Source of the DNA: Pisaster brevispinus
Lineage: Eukaryota; Echinodermata; Asteroidea; Forcipulatida; Asteriidae
Assembly: GCA_023634235.1 (NCBI GenBank)
Contig: JAMKCF010000019.1
Span: 10,309,684 to 10,373,683, forward strand
Length of the DNA: 64,000 nucleotides
Direction: 5' to 3'
Shown: positions 36,418 through 49,200 of the stretch, piece by piece
How the letters are laid out: every line of letters starts with the position of its first letter
Position numbering within the stretch: position 1 is the stretch's first letter
Position numbers and translations under genes: made by a program
Notes under the pieces: model-generated
What the model was told of the DNA's origin: nothing
Seen by the model: the letters and a program-made list of their open reading frames with translations, nothing else
Database searches by the model: none

Positions 36418-36612
36418 AGAGCCTTGGTGGTGCGGCGTTCCGATTTGGTGGTGCGGCGTTCCGATTTGGTGGTGCGGCGTTCCGATTTGGTGGTGCGGCG
36501 TTCCGATTTGGTGGTGCGGCGTTCCGATTTGGTGGTGCGGCATTCCGATTTGGTGGTGCGGCGTTCCGATTTGGTGGTGCGGCGTTCCGATTTGGTGGTG
36601 CGGCGATTCGGA
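36418..36612. repeat. 21-bp minisatellite, about nine units
   Basis: Unit GGTGGTGCGGCGTTCCGATTT, almost uniform (one unit has GGCATTCC). Because 21 is a multiple of three, several frames stay open on both strands. These are not evidence of a protein. Confidence 0.95.
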
Positions 36613-36639
36613 ATCGATGGTGGTACAAACACGGAAAAA

Positions 36640-36985
36640 TTCCGAATAGTTAAAGGGACCTGGACACTTGCACGTGGCTTGTGGGGTCCTACTTCCGGCC
36701 GGGGTGACAGTCGGTGGTTGATCTTAAAGGTGCATCAGGCTCCTCAGCGGGTAGGATGGTTCTGGTGTGATCACAATCGGTTGACTAACGGGAGTAGTCC
36801 CTAGTCTAGGCCGTGGGGCTAGTGGACCGCGTTACTACAGTAGGGGACTGCCTCAGGGACTTGTTCGCCTTGGGGTGGCGGACCGGACCCTTCCTAATGG
36901 GAGGTGCAATGGCCCTGACGATCTGGAAAGCGTGATGGGGCTGGTATCCTGGAACCTGCACGTTGGTGGCCCTGCTTTTAACTAA
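36640..36985 (+). other. GC-rich coding-like island beside the minisatellite
   Basis: A sharply bounded GC-rich stretch in AT-rich surroundings. Its first half is open in the frame that runs on from the minisatellite (WLILKVHQAPQRVGWFW, stop at 36802-36804). The second half is open in another frame (LTGVVPSLGRGASG ... MGLVSWNLHVGGPAFN) to TAA at 36983-36985. The last residues have some resemblance to the SWN start of APE-type endonucleases of LINEs, so it may be a 5' LINE fragment. The resemblance is short and weak. Confidence 0.3.
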
Positions 36986-39900
36986 TCGACCAGGATGTTT
37001 TTGGCAAAATTTAAAACTGACTGAAATAAAATGCTTGCAATGGTGTACTTATATACAATGGTGTACTTATAATCACTTAAATGTTTGTTTTTTAGTTGTA
37101 AGCTTTGGGTCCATGCTCTGCATTAATTACTACTTGTGATGTTAACCTTTATAAGTGTTATATACAGTAACTTTGACTGATTTTGGCAAAATAAGTGTCC
37201 ACTGGTTTAACTTTTACGCGATCATGTTAAGTTCAGAAACGAGGCTGCTGCTGATGGGTTGGAGAGTACGTCGTGCGAAGATAAAGCTGTCGTGCGTTGA
37301 AAATATTGCGGCAATATCAGAGTTTTCGTTTCGTCGCATAGGTCTTGTTTGTCTAAAGACCTGTGAAAATGTACAGGAATATGTTATTCTTTTTTCTCCA
37401 TAATTCACAGACAATAGATATTAAAAAATTTAACAAGTAACAAAAGAATAACATAACATATTAATTAAAAAATATATTTATACATTATAAGGTTTCAACA
37501 AAAATACTGAAAAACACAAAACAAGTTATTAAAATAGAGGGGAGCAAACAATGAATTATTGATAATGAAACATACATACTTTTTTTAATTAATGATTTGT
37601 TGATTTTTTGACAAAAAAGTTTAATTACAAAAAAAACACCATGATTTATTTATTAAAATTCTATTAAATTTCACCATTAACCATCTGAAAATCAATAATT
37701 TCTATAGTTGATATAGTAGTGAAAAAATGACTAAAATTAAATGACTGCCTTACGAGAAGCTTAATCAAGACAAATTACAATTTATAAATGAAAAATTAAA
37801 TATATAACATGATAAAATATAAAATAAAATATCCCAGTTGCAATAAGTACTTGCTATAAAAATAAATGCTTTTCCACTTCTAGACAGATTACTATAGGCC
37901 TATGTCCAGTGTGTCTATCCATAAAAAAGAGTCACAATAATGTTCTTGAACTTGACAACAAATTTATGATAAAAGTTATGTGTTTCCTACTAACATTTCA
38001 GAACTAAATTAGGTTTTGAGTTCAAATTCTACTAACCTAACCAGGATGTATTTGGCAAAATTTAAAACTGACTTAATTAAAATGCTTGCAATGATGTACT
38101 TAAATACTTAAATATTTTAGATTTTTCAATAGAAGCTTATAAGTCCATTTTCTGCATTACTTTTTGTGATGAAGGAAAAACAATATATAGGCCTAAAGTT
38201 TAAATATAAATACTGGGGGAAAAAATAGACAAGGCTAGACAGAGGGGGAACAACTATTCCTGTAACCAAAGAAATTAACAGTTGGGGGTGATCAAACAAG
38301 GGTTTATTTGTAATGAAATATGCATACTTAAACTGCTGATATTATTTGAAAATTAAATGATTTGTAGTTAGGGCTTTCTTAAAAACAAACTTGTTTTACA
38401 AAACAACTTTAATTATTATTTATTAAAATTCCATTAAGCTAGCCACTAACATCTCAAAAGAAATGAAATAACTTGTTTGGTTTGTCTAAAGTGACTGAAA
38501 GAAATGACCACATTACAAAGTAGCATACAGGTATTTTAATCAGTAGAGAAAATTACAACTTAAAATTATTAAGACTAAGATTTTTGTCCAACAGTTCATA
38601 AATTTGACAATACGTCATGAGGGTTCTGTAGTGTCTTATACCAACATTCTTTAATTAAAATAAATGAGATTTTGAAGTAAAATTTATCAATGTTATTTGA
38701 ATGAAATAGACATTTAACATATTCTTCAATAATGTTTTTATTACAAGTTCTATACGTGTGTAAGATACAAGTAGTTACATATTTCCCATTTAAATTTGTC
38801 TTTTAATGTTCATCTAATGAAATCACTTGTAGGGTAACGTGTTATTTTGTGCATGACTAACAAAAATATTGCTTAGAAAGATGGGTTGCCAAAGTGTGAG
38901 TCGGGCGGACATAAAGTCATCGCGCGTTGAAGATATTGCGACCAAATACCAAATGTATCATTTTGTATAGAAAGAGGTTGTTACTGTTTGTCCCAAAGTG
39001 TGTTATTATATTTTTCCAAAATTCTCACAACATATGACAAATTTTCCCAGTCAACAAGATTATGACAAAAAAAGATACTGGGTGTAAAAAAAAATACATA
39101 GCTGAGTGATAACATGAAGAATTAATAATAATAAATATATGTATATACACCATTAAAACAAATTTGTTTCATATATGAATTACCAAAACAACTTATCACT
39201 TATCATATTACTTTTATGATATTATTTTACATTGAATTAAATCTCGCCACTAACATCTCAAAAGAAAAGAAATGACATCTATGTTTGTATTAAAATTACT
39301 AAAAGAAATGACCACATTACAAAGTAGCATATTTGTATTTTAATCAGTAGAGAAAAATAGAATTTGTAATTCATAGTTTACAACAATGCTTTTTGTCTAT
39401 TAAACAGTTCATGAATTTGACAATATGTGATGAAGATTCTGTAGTATTTTCTACTAACATAATTAAAGTAGGTTTTGAATTAAAACCCATCAATGTTATT
39501 TGAATGCAACAGACACTAACAAATATGATGATTTTTTTATGACAAGTTCTATGCTTTTAATGTTTAAAGTCGATAACTCTTAAGTCATCCTGGCCTTGTG
39601 TTACTTCAGTTAAATTCAAATAATATTCAGCAAAAGGTTGGGGTTTTTTTGAAAATAGATTTATATATTAACACTAATATGATTTATATTGATATAATAA
39701 ACAAAAATCAGTTACATCAATACTAACCTATCTAGGCCTAACTCTAACACAGTCTATGCTTCCAATTTGAATAAGTTTACATTTTACAATATCTCATAGA
39801 TGTAAAAGTACATGTGATAAGTTACTACCATGTAATGAGTTGTCTTAACTTACTTACACATAACAGTGTTAGGAATAATAGTGATAAATTATAAGCTGTC

Positions 39901-39990
39901 AATTTGTATGTCAAATGCAACAAATGGCTTTCTTTCTTGAAAATATTTTACATTCACATGATGTTCATCCATGAAATAAATTGTAGGGGT
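36986..39990. repeat. About three tandem copies of a ~0.8-1.0-kb AT-rich repeat
   Basis: 'ccaggatgt(a/t)tttggcaaaat' with 'aaaatgcttgcaat' occurs at 36990 and 38040. 'cgcgttgaagatattgcg' types are at 37295 and 38920. 'cactaacatctcaaaagaaa' is at 38445 and 39250. 'gaccacattacaaagtagcat' is at 38506 and 39308. 'aatttgacaatangt' is at 38600 and 39416. No coding content. Confidence 0.65.
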
Positions 39991-41958
39991 AACAGGTGAG
40001 ACAAAAATAAATTAATGTTGGGAATTGAAGTAGAGTAACATTATTGCTATTTTATTTGTTATTATTAGAAAAGGCTGCATCACATAAGGGGGGGGGTCTT
40101 TTTTGTTCAAGCCCTCTTACAAGACAGGCCTACATGTAGATTGACACTTACTAACTTACTTAGCTGTCACCAGTATGATCTTTATATAAACAGTGCATAT
40201 GCCAGGCCTACATGTAGATTAATATTATGTTTTATTTTATATGAAACAAGTTAAATGTTGGAAAATTAACTTAACCAAGGTGCGTGTGCACATTACTCTT
40301 TACAATTTATGCACCGCATTTAATCGTATTCAGAAATTGATGCTATAATGATAAACAATTATTAAGAATTAGTTAATTTTAATAAATAGAAACTGAAACA
40401 GAAAGGGTTAAATAAAAGTGTAAGATAGGCTATCACGCGTTCGTAAGTAACGTCAGTAAAAGGAAATGTTTGTTTTTTATGAACGGGCGCCGCAGAGATT
40501 GAATGTTAAAGCGCAGTTTTTATGCAATCGGTGCATCGATTAAGCAGTGCAAAATAGCAGCCTCGTTTCTGTAAGGTATCGTGTAATACTTGAAAAGAAG
40601 AAAAGAAGAAATTATTACATAATTAAATGATGTGAATATTAAATCAGTGTTTTTAAAGGACGGAATGATTCCACAGTTGACTTGTGTACAGAAATAAAGT
40701 TTAAGTAATCTTTGATATTATAAAAACCACTTTTATTGTGTATAAGAAATATTACTGTAAGAAATGTATTATTCACGGGGCATGTGTATGAGGGTGAATG
40801 AATAAAATGGTGGCTAGATAGAGGAGCGCCCTCTTGCAGTGACTTAAGGAAATTTTTTAAAGGGGGGGCAACTTTATAGGTAATAATTAGTGTTTTTATA
40901 CGTTTAAGGTATTATACAGGATTGGTTAAGTAAAACAAAAAGGTCACTGTTTAATTCTAGCCTGAAAGCTTACTGATTCTGAAGTTCATACTAGAGCCAC
41001 TTTTTCTGTGAAATATTTCCCTCTGAAATGAAGTCCTATTCAAGGAAGCTGTATCTGAAAGCCTTAAAAATGCAACAGCTGATATCAATTGTTACTATCA
41101 AAATTAAGACCAATGTGTTTACATGTTGAAAGTTGTGCATGCTTTTCACTATTTTCCCCTGACTCACACAACGGATTATGCCCAAATTTTCACAGGCTTG
41201 TTATTTTATGTATTATATCAATGATCACACAAAACATGATCACTGTAAATATTTTGTCCACTCTACCAATCCTGTATATTAACTTTAACATCATATAAAG
41301 AAGATTTTCTATTTTCTTACTTTTGAAAAGTTTTATTACTGAGACATGTGCATGAGGGTGACTTTTACCAATGAATAAAATGACAGCTAGATAATGGTAG
41401 CGCTCTCTATGCATTGACCAAAGGAAATTTAAACACATACATTATGCTATGAATATTGAAGTGTATGGTAGTTTATATAAAGCACTTGCTCTGCGTTTGT
41501 AGTCTATAAGGGTTCTCAAAATAAATTGAAATAAATACGGTGTATTTTAAACTAATAGAGTAGAATTGGGGGGCGCAGAGGTTGGGCAAATGAGCAACCT
41601 TCTTTTGACCTCTAGTTGAGGGCGCCCTACTTAAATGGCGTCATGTGCATAAGGTCTGTTATTTCTTTAAATATTTTGTATTATTTATCTTGTAAATTTT
41701 ATGTTAGACTATACTTGTTAAGGTTTGTAGTTTACTTGCGAAACACATTTGGTATAATTATGAGTAATTTTGTTTCGCTTTTTTTAAATGGTATGAATAA
41801 ACCTCTTGTTTTAACGTACACCAACAAACATTTTTGTATTTACTTTTTCCTCTCCTAGCTCATGCAAAGGTCAAAGGTCATAGGGCGCATCTCATTATTT
41901 TTTTTCAATTGACCAATCCATTCTAAGGTTTATATATTAGTTCCGAGCGATTTTTTTC
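39991..41958. other. No gene; short duplicated phrases
   Basis: 'catgtg(t/c)atgagggtga' followed by 'gaataaaatg' and 'gctagata' occurs at 40780-40820 and 41345-41395, suggesting an old ~570-bp duplication. The open frames at 41089-41298 and 41616-41858 have no recognisable motif. Confidence 0.35.
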
Positions 41959-41961
41959 AAG

Positions 41962-42050
41962 CGGCGATTTAGCCCAGTGGGCTAGCTCACAGCTCCCGGA
42001 ATCCTGGAGCTGTGAGCTTGGGGGTTCAAATCCTGGTGGGCCCCTTTTTT
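41962..42050 (+). ncRNA. tRNA-like Pol III-type unit with a 13-bp stem
   Basis: An A-box-like TAGCCCAGTGGGCTA (41970-41984, itself a 6-bp stem) is followed by a perfect 13-bp hairpin: AGCTCACAGCTCC, 9-nt loop, GGAGCTGTGAGCT. Then comes a B-box GGTTCAAATCC (about 42023-42033), and a T6 run (42045-42050) that could terminate Pol III. The over-long middle stem and the lack of complementary acceptor ends argue against a true tRNA. It may be a tRNA-derived SINE head or a small RNA. Confidence 0.4.
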
Positions 42051-42084
42051 ACCAGTAAAAAATTTTTTTTTTTACATTTCTTGT

Positions 42085-42165
42085 AAAAATGGGTAGGGCT
42101 TGAACCCGGTACCTTTAGCTCAGTATGCACTCCCTCTCGCCGCTCTGCTACTGAGCTTTCATGAA
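42085..42165 (-). mobile_element. tRNA-like sequence facing the previous one
   Basis: On the minus strand the order is AGCTCAGTAGCAGAGCGG (A-box type), about 35 bp, then ACCGGGTTCAAGCCC (B-box type). It converges on the + strand unit at 41962-42050, with a T-rich spacer between them. The acceptor ends do not pair convincingly, so it is more likely a degenerate SINE head than a tRNA gene. Confidence 0.35.
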
Positions 42166-42239
42166 AATCATACGATTTTTGACCTGATGAATATTAGAAT
42201 GGCCTGACTTAGAAAATTGTTCAGAAAATTTTTTCCCTG

Positions 42240-42640
42240 GCTATACCCTTGGATTTTTGGCTGATCTGAGGGCTGACCAAGGGCCTTGGAGCTTGGCTCG
42301 GGGAGTAAAATTTCTAAGTGCTGAGGGGCCAGGGAGGTTGCTGGGCAGTCAGTCAGCCAGTGGGCTGGGCTGGTAGGGGTGATGGGCTGGAGATGGCTGG
42401 GCAGTGAGTCGGCCAGTGGACTGGGCTGGTTGAGCTGAGGGCTTGGGGTATGGTGGGGGTGATGGGCTGGGGTGTTGGCCTGAAGACAGTCGGTCAGCTG
42501 GTAGGATGAGTTGGTTGGACTAAAGGCTCGGTGTGGGGTGAGGATAGGGAGATGGACTAGTAGTCTAAGTCAGCATGCTGGGGATTGGCTGGCTGGAGAT
42601 GCAAATGGTAAGGATAGGTATATGTCTGGGCCTAATTGGG
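42240..42640. repeat. Degenerate GGCTGG-rich tract
   Basis: Irregular repeats of GGGCTGGGCTGG, GATGGGCTGG and 'ggccagtg(g/c)' give a strongly G-rich + strand in AT-rich surroundings. No reading frame. Such a tract could form G-quadruplexes. Confidence 0.6.
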
Positions 42641-42714
42641 AGGGGGATGGTGGGTAGAATTTTTTTTTTTTTTTCGTGGGTATGTTCATGGGATTTCGCT
42701 GTAGGCTGGAAAAG

Positions 42715-44030
42715 TAATAAATAAATTAAATCAGTTTAAATGTGTGGTTTTGGATTGAAGGTATTGCTGGGGTAGTTTATAATGTTTTTAAAGGCATGAG
42801 ACTTTTTGGATTAAAGGAGTGGTTAGTAAATAAATTAAATCAATTTAAAGGTGTTTTTGTATTGAAGGTATAACTGGGGTGGTTTAGAATGTTCTTAAAG
42901 ATATGGTACTTTTTGAATTAAAGGAGTATTTAATAAATTAATTAAATCAATTTAAAGGTGTTTTTGTATTGAAGGTATAACTGGGGTGGTTTAGAATGTT
43001 CTTAAAGATATGGTACTTTTTGAATTAAAGGAGTATTTAATAAATTAATTAAATCAATTTAAAGGTGTTTTTGTATTGAAGGTACAACTGGGGTGGTTTT
43101 GAATGTTTTTTTTCTTTGGATTAAAGGAGTATTTAATTAATAAATTAAGTAAATTTAAAGATGTGGTTTTTGTGTTGAAGGTATAACTGGGGTGGTTTAG
43201 AATGCTTTAAAAGGTATGATACTTTTTGAATTAAAGGAGTATTTATATAAGGGGATTGTATTTTTTATACTGAAGAGATTAAACGACTCTACTGCACTTT
43301 CTGGAAAATGGTTGAGAAGATATAGAGTTTTTTTTACTGCAGCCATTTTTGTTGAGTTCCTTGTGTACTCATATAGGCTATCACTGGAGTGTACTGGTTT
43401 ACCAAATGGGATCAGCCTATTTTATTTGTGTATACTAAATAAATTAAATAAATTCAAAGGTGTTGTTTTTGGATTGAAGGTACAACCGGGGTGGTTTTGA
43501 GTGTTTTTAAAGGTATGGTACTTTTTCGATTACAGTTTTTAGTAAATAAGTTAAATAAATTTAAAGGGGTTGTTTTTGTATTGTAGGTATTACTGCGGTG
43601 GTTTAGAATAAATCCTACGTCAATGGCATATCAAGGATCAAGGAGCAAGTCACAAGCCCAAACAGCAAGTTTATTTGCTCACACACACACAAGTGTGTAA
43701 TGGCCTCCAATCATGGACCCTCCTTTGTTCAACTTGTTGTCCTGATAAAAAAGGTACAATACTTTTTGAATTAAAGGAGTATTGAATAAATCAATTAAAT
43801 CAATAAATAAGTTTTTTGTACTGAAGGTATAACTGGGGTGGCTTAGAATGTTTTTAAAGGTATGATACTTTTTTAATTAAAGGAGTATTTAATCATTAAA
43901 TTAAATACATTTACATGTGTTTTTTATATTGAAGGTTTGACGGGGGTGGTTTAGAATGTTTTTAAAGGTATGATACTTTTTGGATTAAAGGAGTATTTAC
44001 ATTTAAGGGAATTATACTTGTTACGCTGCA
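42715..44030. repeat. Tandem repeat of ~105-150 bp
   Basis: About ten copies of 'aaattaaatcaatttaaagg' + 'tgtttttgtattgaaggtat' + 'aactggggtggtttagaatg' + 'tttttaaaggtatgatactt' + 'tttgaattaaaggagtattt'. Copies at 42835-42945 and 42945-43060 are nearly identical. One copy is interrupted at 43615-43750 by unrelated sequence. Confidence 0.85.
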
Positions 44031-44470
44031 AAGATTAAAAGACTCTATTTACGGCACTTTTCTGGAAAAGGATTGAGATTGTGCTGGTTGGCATGGACCG
44101 CCGAATGTTAGTAAAACATTCAATCGTGTTAACAGATGTTTTAACCAAACTCAACATTTTCAGCAAGCTTCTAATTAAATAAAATACCTCCCATGTTCGG
44201 TTGCTTTGTTTCCAATAAATTCAACACTATTTTTGAATATTTGTGTAACGTTGTTACAAACTGTAGCTATCTGTTTCTGTTTTGCATTTGATGGCTTTCC
44301 ATAGTTTTCCAACCTGGGTTGGCAAAAACTTGGGCTGTGACGTTGCAAAAGAAAGGTCTATAGAGATATTTAACTGCGGCCATCTTTGTTGAATTCCACG
44401 TGTACTCATAATATAAGCCTATCACTGGAGTGTTGTGGTTTACCAAATGGAACCAGTCTATTTTATATGC
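43290..44470. repeat. Dispersed duplicate inside the tandem array
   Basis: 43315-43440 (gcagccatttttgttgagttcc ... 'taggctatcactggagtgt' ... 'ggtttaccaaatggnatcag') recurs at 44360-44470. 'gactctac(t)...gcactttctggaaaa' at 43270-43310 recurs at 44040-44070. So a larger unit made of tandem repeats plus this segment was itself duplicated. Confidence 0.6.
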
Positions 44471-44929
44471 GCAAAGTAGAATTTCATCATTTTGGTAGGT
44501 TTTGTTAATAGTAACAAATCTATTGGTCAAACTTTGCTCAAGTGAAACTTTCTTGTAATTTATTTATACTCTATGTCTTGCATAATACTTATTACAAAGA
44601 CAAACTAAATGCACATAAAATAAGGGAATAAAAGATTTCTTGCTTCATTTATAGAATCATTTTATTTGACAACTCCAAATACGATAATATAAATACAATT
44701 ACAAATTATCAGTTTAAGAGCATTAATTTAACTGTAGCCAAAAATGGAAACAAACTTGTAATCTTTGAAAAGTGTAAACTGTTTGGTCGACTAACTTAAA
44801 TTATCTTATTAATCAATAAACAACTTACACCACTAAGTTGTGGAAACTTCATAATTATTTTGGGCACGTTTTCAAGTAAACCCCAAATTACGCTTTTTTC
44901 CATTTTGAGGAACAGCTTTTTAGACAGTC

Positions 44930-45525
44930 CAAAATATAAAATAATAAACAAGTTTTTTTCTCGAGACTATTGATACATAGGTAAAGTGTTTTTTTTTAAT
45001 GCATTTTTTTAATGAAGGTCTTTTACAGGAAATAAATTATTGCTTTTTGGAAAAAGTAAATTCATTCAATTCAACCTGTAAACTTGTCATCAAACTAGGT
45101 TTTCATGTCAAGCTACTATAGCAAAGATGTTCGTTTTTCAGACATTCCTGTACATTTATGGTTTTGATTTTGTGGTTAATTAAAATGAGACCTGCTACCT
45201 AGCAAAACGATTAATGCTTTTTTGTACGTTTTGTGCTTTTTATGCTTTTTTTTCATTTTGTAGAACATTTTTTGTTGGCCATGTCAATATTTTACAGAAA
45301 ATTTTATTTCAGGACTATTGATTTTGAGGTAAAGCTTTCCAAAAGAATGCTTTGTTTAATGAAGGCTTTTCACAGGAAATTACTTATTGCTTTTTGGAAA
45401 AGTAAATTTATTCAACTCAACCTGTATACTTAGGTCGTCAAATTAGTTATTCATTTAAAGAAACTTTGACAATGATGACTTGGTATTTCCAGACATTCTG
45501 TGCACATTCATGGTTTTGATTTTGC
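44930..45525. repeat. Tandem duplication, ~340-bp unit
   Basis: 44962-45115 and 45302-45440 share 'gactattgat', 'aatgaaggcttttcacagga', 'attgctttttggaaaagtaa' and 'attcaactcaacctgtatac'. 'ccagacattc' with 'catggttttgattttg' follows both. No gene. Confidence 0.65.
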
Positions 45526-46430
45526 AAAACCCAAAACTTCTTGGCAATTACCATAAATGTTTGACAGCCATAAAATGGTCAATAATTGAACCCAGAGACC
45601 AATTTTTTACATTGGCATTTTCAGTGCAGTCTCATGGTCGTTTAAGGTGTCAGATCCCCCTCCAAAACAGCTCGACCATCACACGTTGGCATAAACCACA
45701 TATTCAGCGTGGATTTACAAAAGTTAAGATCAAATAAGCATCCTCGTCCCAGATTTTTTATTTTGTTCAATAAAAGACAAAAAAAATTGTTTGTTTCTTT
45801 ATTATAAAAGCTAAATCTCATTTTATAAAAATGTAATGAGTATTTTTGATTTTTTTCATTGATATAATTTTAAAAATTGATTTGGTTTCAGATTAAAACA
45901 TGTTCTTCGTTTATGTTTTCTCGTTTCGATACGTGCAAGACAGTCCATTTGACAATATATTTAGGCATTCGTATTAGTGTAAATTAGACGGGGTGGATGG
46001 GGAGGAGTAGATTTAGTAAATTTTCACTCAAACTTGTCCCCATCCGCACCCCCCCTAAATTTTTTTTAATTTTTTGTTTTACCCAAAACAACAGAAAAAA
46101 GTGACTGCTTCTGTTCTTTATAAAACAAATTTGGCTTCATATTTGTTTTCGTTTTTTCACAACAAATTTTCAAAGCAATCTCCATACTACCATGTGGTTA
46201 TTTTGTATCACTCTTGCTGTAAACATTTTGATAAAGGAGACATTAGATATTCAACTGTCCCTCATCCTGTTCCCCCTCAATTGACCCATCCCAATTGAGT
46301 TTTTTTTTTTTTTTCAGTTTCATGGCCAGTCAGTGGAATTACCAAGGGATAGTAATAATAAATTTCAATAAAGACAACTAGGCTACATTTACGAACTAAC
46401 AACTGTGTTAATGTTCAGGAGTTTTCCTCA
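45526..46430. other. No gene recognised
   Basis: AT-rich with long A and T runs. The 85-codon frame 45480-45737 has no motif and overlaps the duplication above. Confidence 0.35.
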
Positions 46431-48350
46431 CCTTTTATAAAGGAGAGAGCAGTTCATTTTCCAGACTCAGTGTACATTGTTAGGAAGCTTATCAACTACA
46501 GGACTCGGACCTCCACTTGGTTGATGAGTAGATCTCTGTGGAGATGACGACCCTAGCTGTATCATGCAAACAAAGAACACAATAATACTTGACTTTAGAT
46601 TGACATATCAATAAGTAATGAAACACAAGGGTAGTTTGAGATTAGCCTTTTCCCTTTCATTTACTCATTGGTCATACTTTTAGCAATCCATTGTGAGCCC
46701 AATGGCATGGTCAAGCTCATGATAATGCCTGTTCTTGGTTAAGCAATGCCATTAAATCTGTCTTTTTGAAGAGTAACTTTGGACAAATGTTGGATAGAAA
46801 AGAAAGTAGTCCATAAGATTGGACATCAAGGCTTACCCCATGCAATTATGGCTAAAATTGCATGAAAAGTTACAGGAATGAACAGGACAGGTTATCCCAA
46901 TGCACTTTGGGCCCACTATATAAAATTGTGAAGGATTGACCAGCAGATACCCTTTGCAGCTTGAGATTTAAAATTGCATGAAAAGTTCAACAGTTGAACA
47001 GCAAGGTTTGCCCATCGGTCAGTTTGGCTAAAATTACAAGAACAAAATGGGAGGATGAATATCTTGCAAGTCTTACTTGAGAGGGTTTGAACCTTTTTTT
47101 AAGGCACAATGACAAGGTGATAGCAAACCTTACACCTTGTCGTTATTCATATATTTCTTGTCAGTTACAAGAAAAACAAGAGAATGAACATCAAGGCTGA
47201 CACCTTTTGGCCAAAAACCCTGAAATGATTGCCTAACCACATACTGAAATATTATTTTCTGATATTAACTGTTTAATGACTGGTACTATAGAACTCAATT
47301 TGGGACTGGGTGTAATGACACACACAGATCCTTGTCATTTGATTGGTGGAACACACATCATACGCCATCTGTATTTTGCCATGTACACTGCAGCGGACTG
47401 TCCAATATGGATAAAGGCAAGGCAAGGTTGTGTCATGGTAGACAAGGTGGGTATATACATGGAGTTGTCCATGTTGTTTAGAAATTGTTTTAGGGTGGTT
47501 TTTTTTTGTCAGAGAATGGGGTGGACAAGTTTCTAAGTCTGATTTGTGTTTATTGTGATCAAAACACCAAATGACAAGGATCTACATGTATATGTGTAAA
47601 TTATATAAGACAAATATTGAATACATTTCATTAATGCATTGTCACAGAATATATTAACTTGGTGAATTTGTTTTTTGCATTTCACCATCTTGAAATGGAA
47701 TAGTTCAGGATTCACCTTGTGATTATATTCTGCAACAATGCAGTCAAATGCATGGAATATTTGTGTATCATTTGGGAAGATTTATACCTTTTATTGAAGA
47801 ATGTAGCTCTGTTGTCATAGGCTGGTCTTTGGAGATGGTAAGCCTGACTGCAACATAAATAAAATGTACAATTTGCAATGTTAGCATTTTAAAACATTAA
47901 ACATCATTAAAACAGTTAGTTTCAGACAAATTGTTTTTACCTTTAAAAATGAAGACCAAAAGCTAACATTAAAAATAGCAAATCGCATGTCTAAGAAGCT
48001 TGTGCGTATCAGGATTATTTTGATTGTTGCAAACAAAATAAGCAACTGGTTTTGGGGCAGGACAAACACCTGAGACAGTTCTCTTGAGGTTTGGTGCTAG
48101 TACAAACTTTATTATCAGTAAGCTCTCAGAATTTAACTAATCTAGAAAAGGCAGGAAAATTTTAATTTCCAAAAACCTAAAAGGCTGTCTTGATAATTGC
48201 GTTCAACATTAAGCGTTATACAGGACAGTCCCAATCTCTTTAGCTGACAGAAACTATTTCCGATATTAGACCGATATTTAAGACCAATGATTACATGTCA
48301 TGTGACTGATAGTCGATGCGTAATTTCAGCTGATGGCAAAGATGTGTAAA

Positions 48351-48617
48351 GACTATGCTGTGACAGAGAGACTATGCTGTGACACAGAGACTATGCTGTG
48401 ACAGAGAGACTATGCTGTGACAGAGAGACTATGCTGTGACAGAGAGACTATGCTGTGACAGAGAGACTATGCTGTGACAGAGAGACTATGCTGTGACAGA
48501 GAGACTATGCTGTGACAGAGAGACTATGCTGTGACAGAGAGACTATGCTGTGACAGAGAGACTATGCTGTGACAGAGAGACTATGCTGTGACAGAGAGAC
48601 TATGCTGTGACAGAGAG
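48351..48617. repeat. 19-bp minisatellite, about 14 units
   Basis: Unit ACTATGCTGTGACAGAGAG, nearly perfect (one unit has GACACAGAG). It lies inside the minus-strand module array. Confidence 0.95.
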
Positions 48618-48820
48618 AGTAAACAGACAGGCGGCTTTATTTGGGTAAGTAATAACAGTTACTAATACGCCCTTTCTACTAAAGTTGTTTGTTGTGACAC
48701 TGATTTAAATCACAGTACCAGCATCAGACAACAATGTAGCCACCAGGTCTTTTTGTTTGTAACAAATCACTGTAGTTAAATTGAAAAGTGTTGGAAAGTG
48801 AGCACTTAGCATGCAGAACT

Positions 48821-49200
48821 TCAAAAGGAATCACATAGTTTTGGTAAGCCTTTTCTTGGAACTCTTGTGTGTCGCGGTGGTCCATGTGAGCACCACATCA
48901 GAAACATAACATTCCTTGTAGAATTTTTAAGATTGCTGGAGCTGTCCATACTAGCTTTATTCAGCCACTCTGGCAATGTCTCTGGTACAAACTCTTGAAT
49001 ATTCTTCACAGATTTCAAGAAAGAAAAGTCTTGATCAAATAAACAAATGCAACAGTCTTGATGTACTTTACAACAATGGCACTTTCCTATGGAGAACGCC
49101 TTGTTAGTTGATGTTTGACTTGGAGAGCACAATCTGTCTATTCTTATATAAATTTGTGTTCCAGCACAACGGCGGATGTTCTTCAAAATTACTAGTAAAC
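48821..49200 (-). CDS. Candidate coding exon, unknown cysteine-rich protein
   Basis: I do not recognise the product. The minus-strand frame runs to a stop at 48821. It includes KCHCCKVHQDCCIC, NIQEFVPETLPEWLNKAS and WCSHGPPRHTRVPRKG, a mixed composition that reads like real protein. The upstream part of the frame (49201-49261) overlaps a module donor and intron-like spacer, so the true exon would start lower, near 49200. If the modules are exons, this would be the next exon downstream on the same strand, 55 bp from the 49255-49340 core. No domain is assignable, and chance cannot be excluded. Confidence 0.3.

Noticed and set aside
36394..36804. 136-codon frame with RRSDLVV repeats, and overlapping minus-strand frames
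   Set aside because: The 21-bp minisatellite keeps several frames open on both strands. Only the non-repeat end was kept as a weak observation.
48351..48617. CRISPR array
   Set aside because: The 19-bp units are directly adjacent with no spacers, and the genome is eukaryotic.
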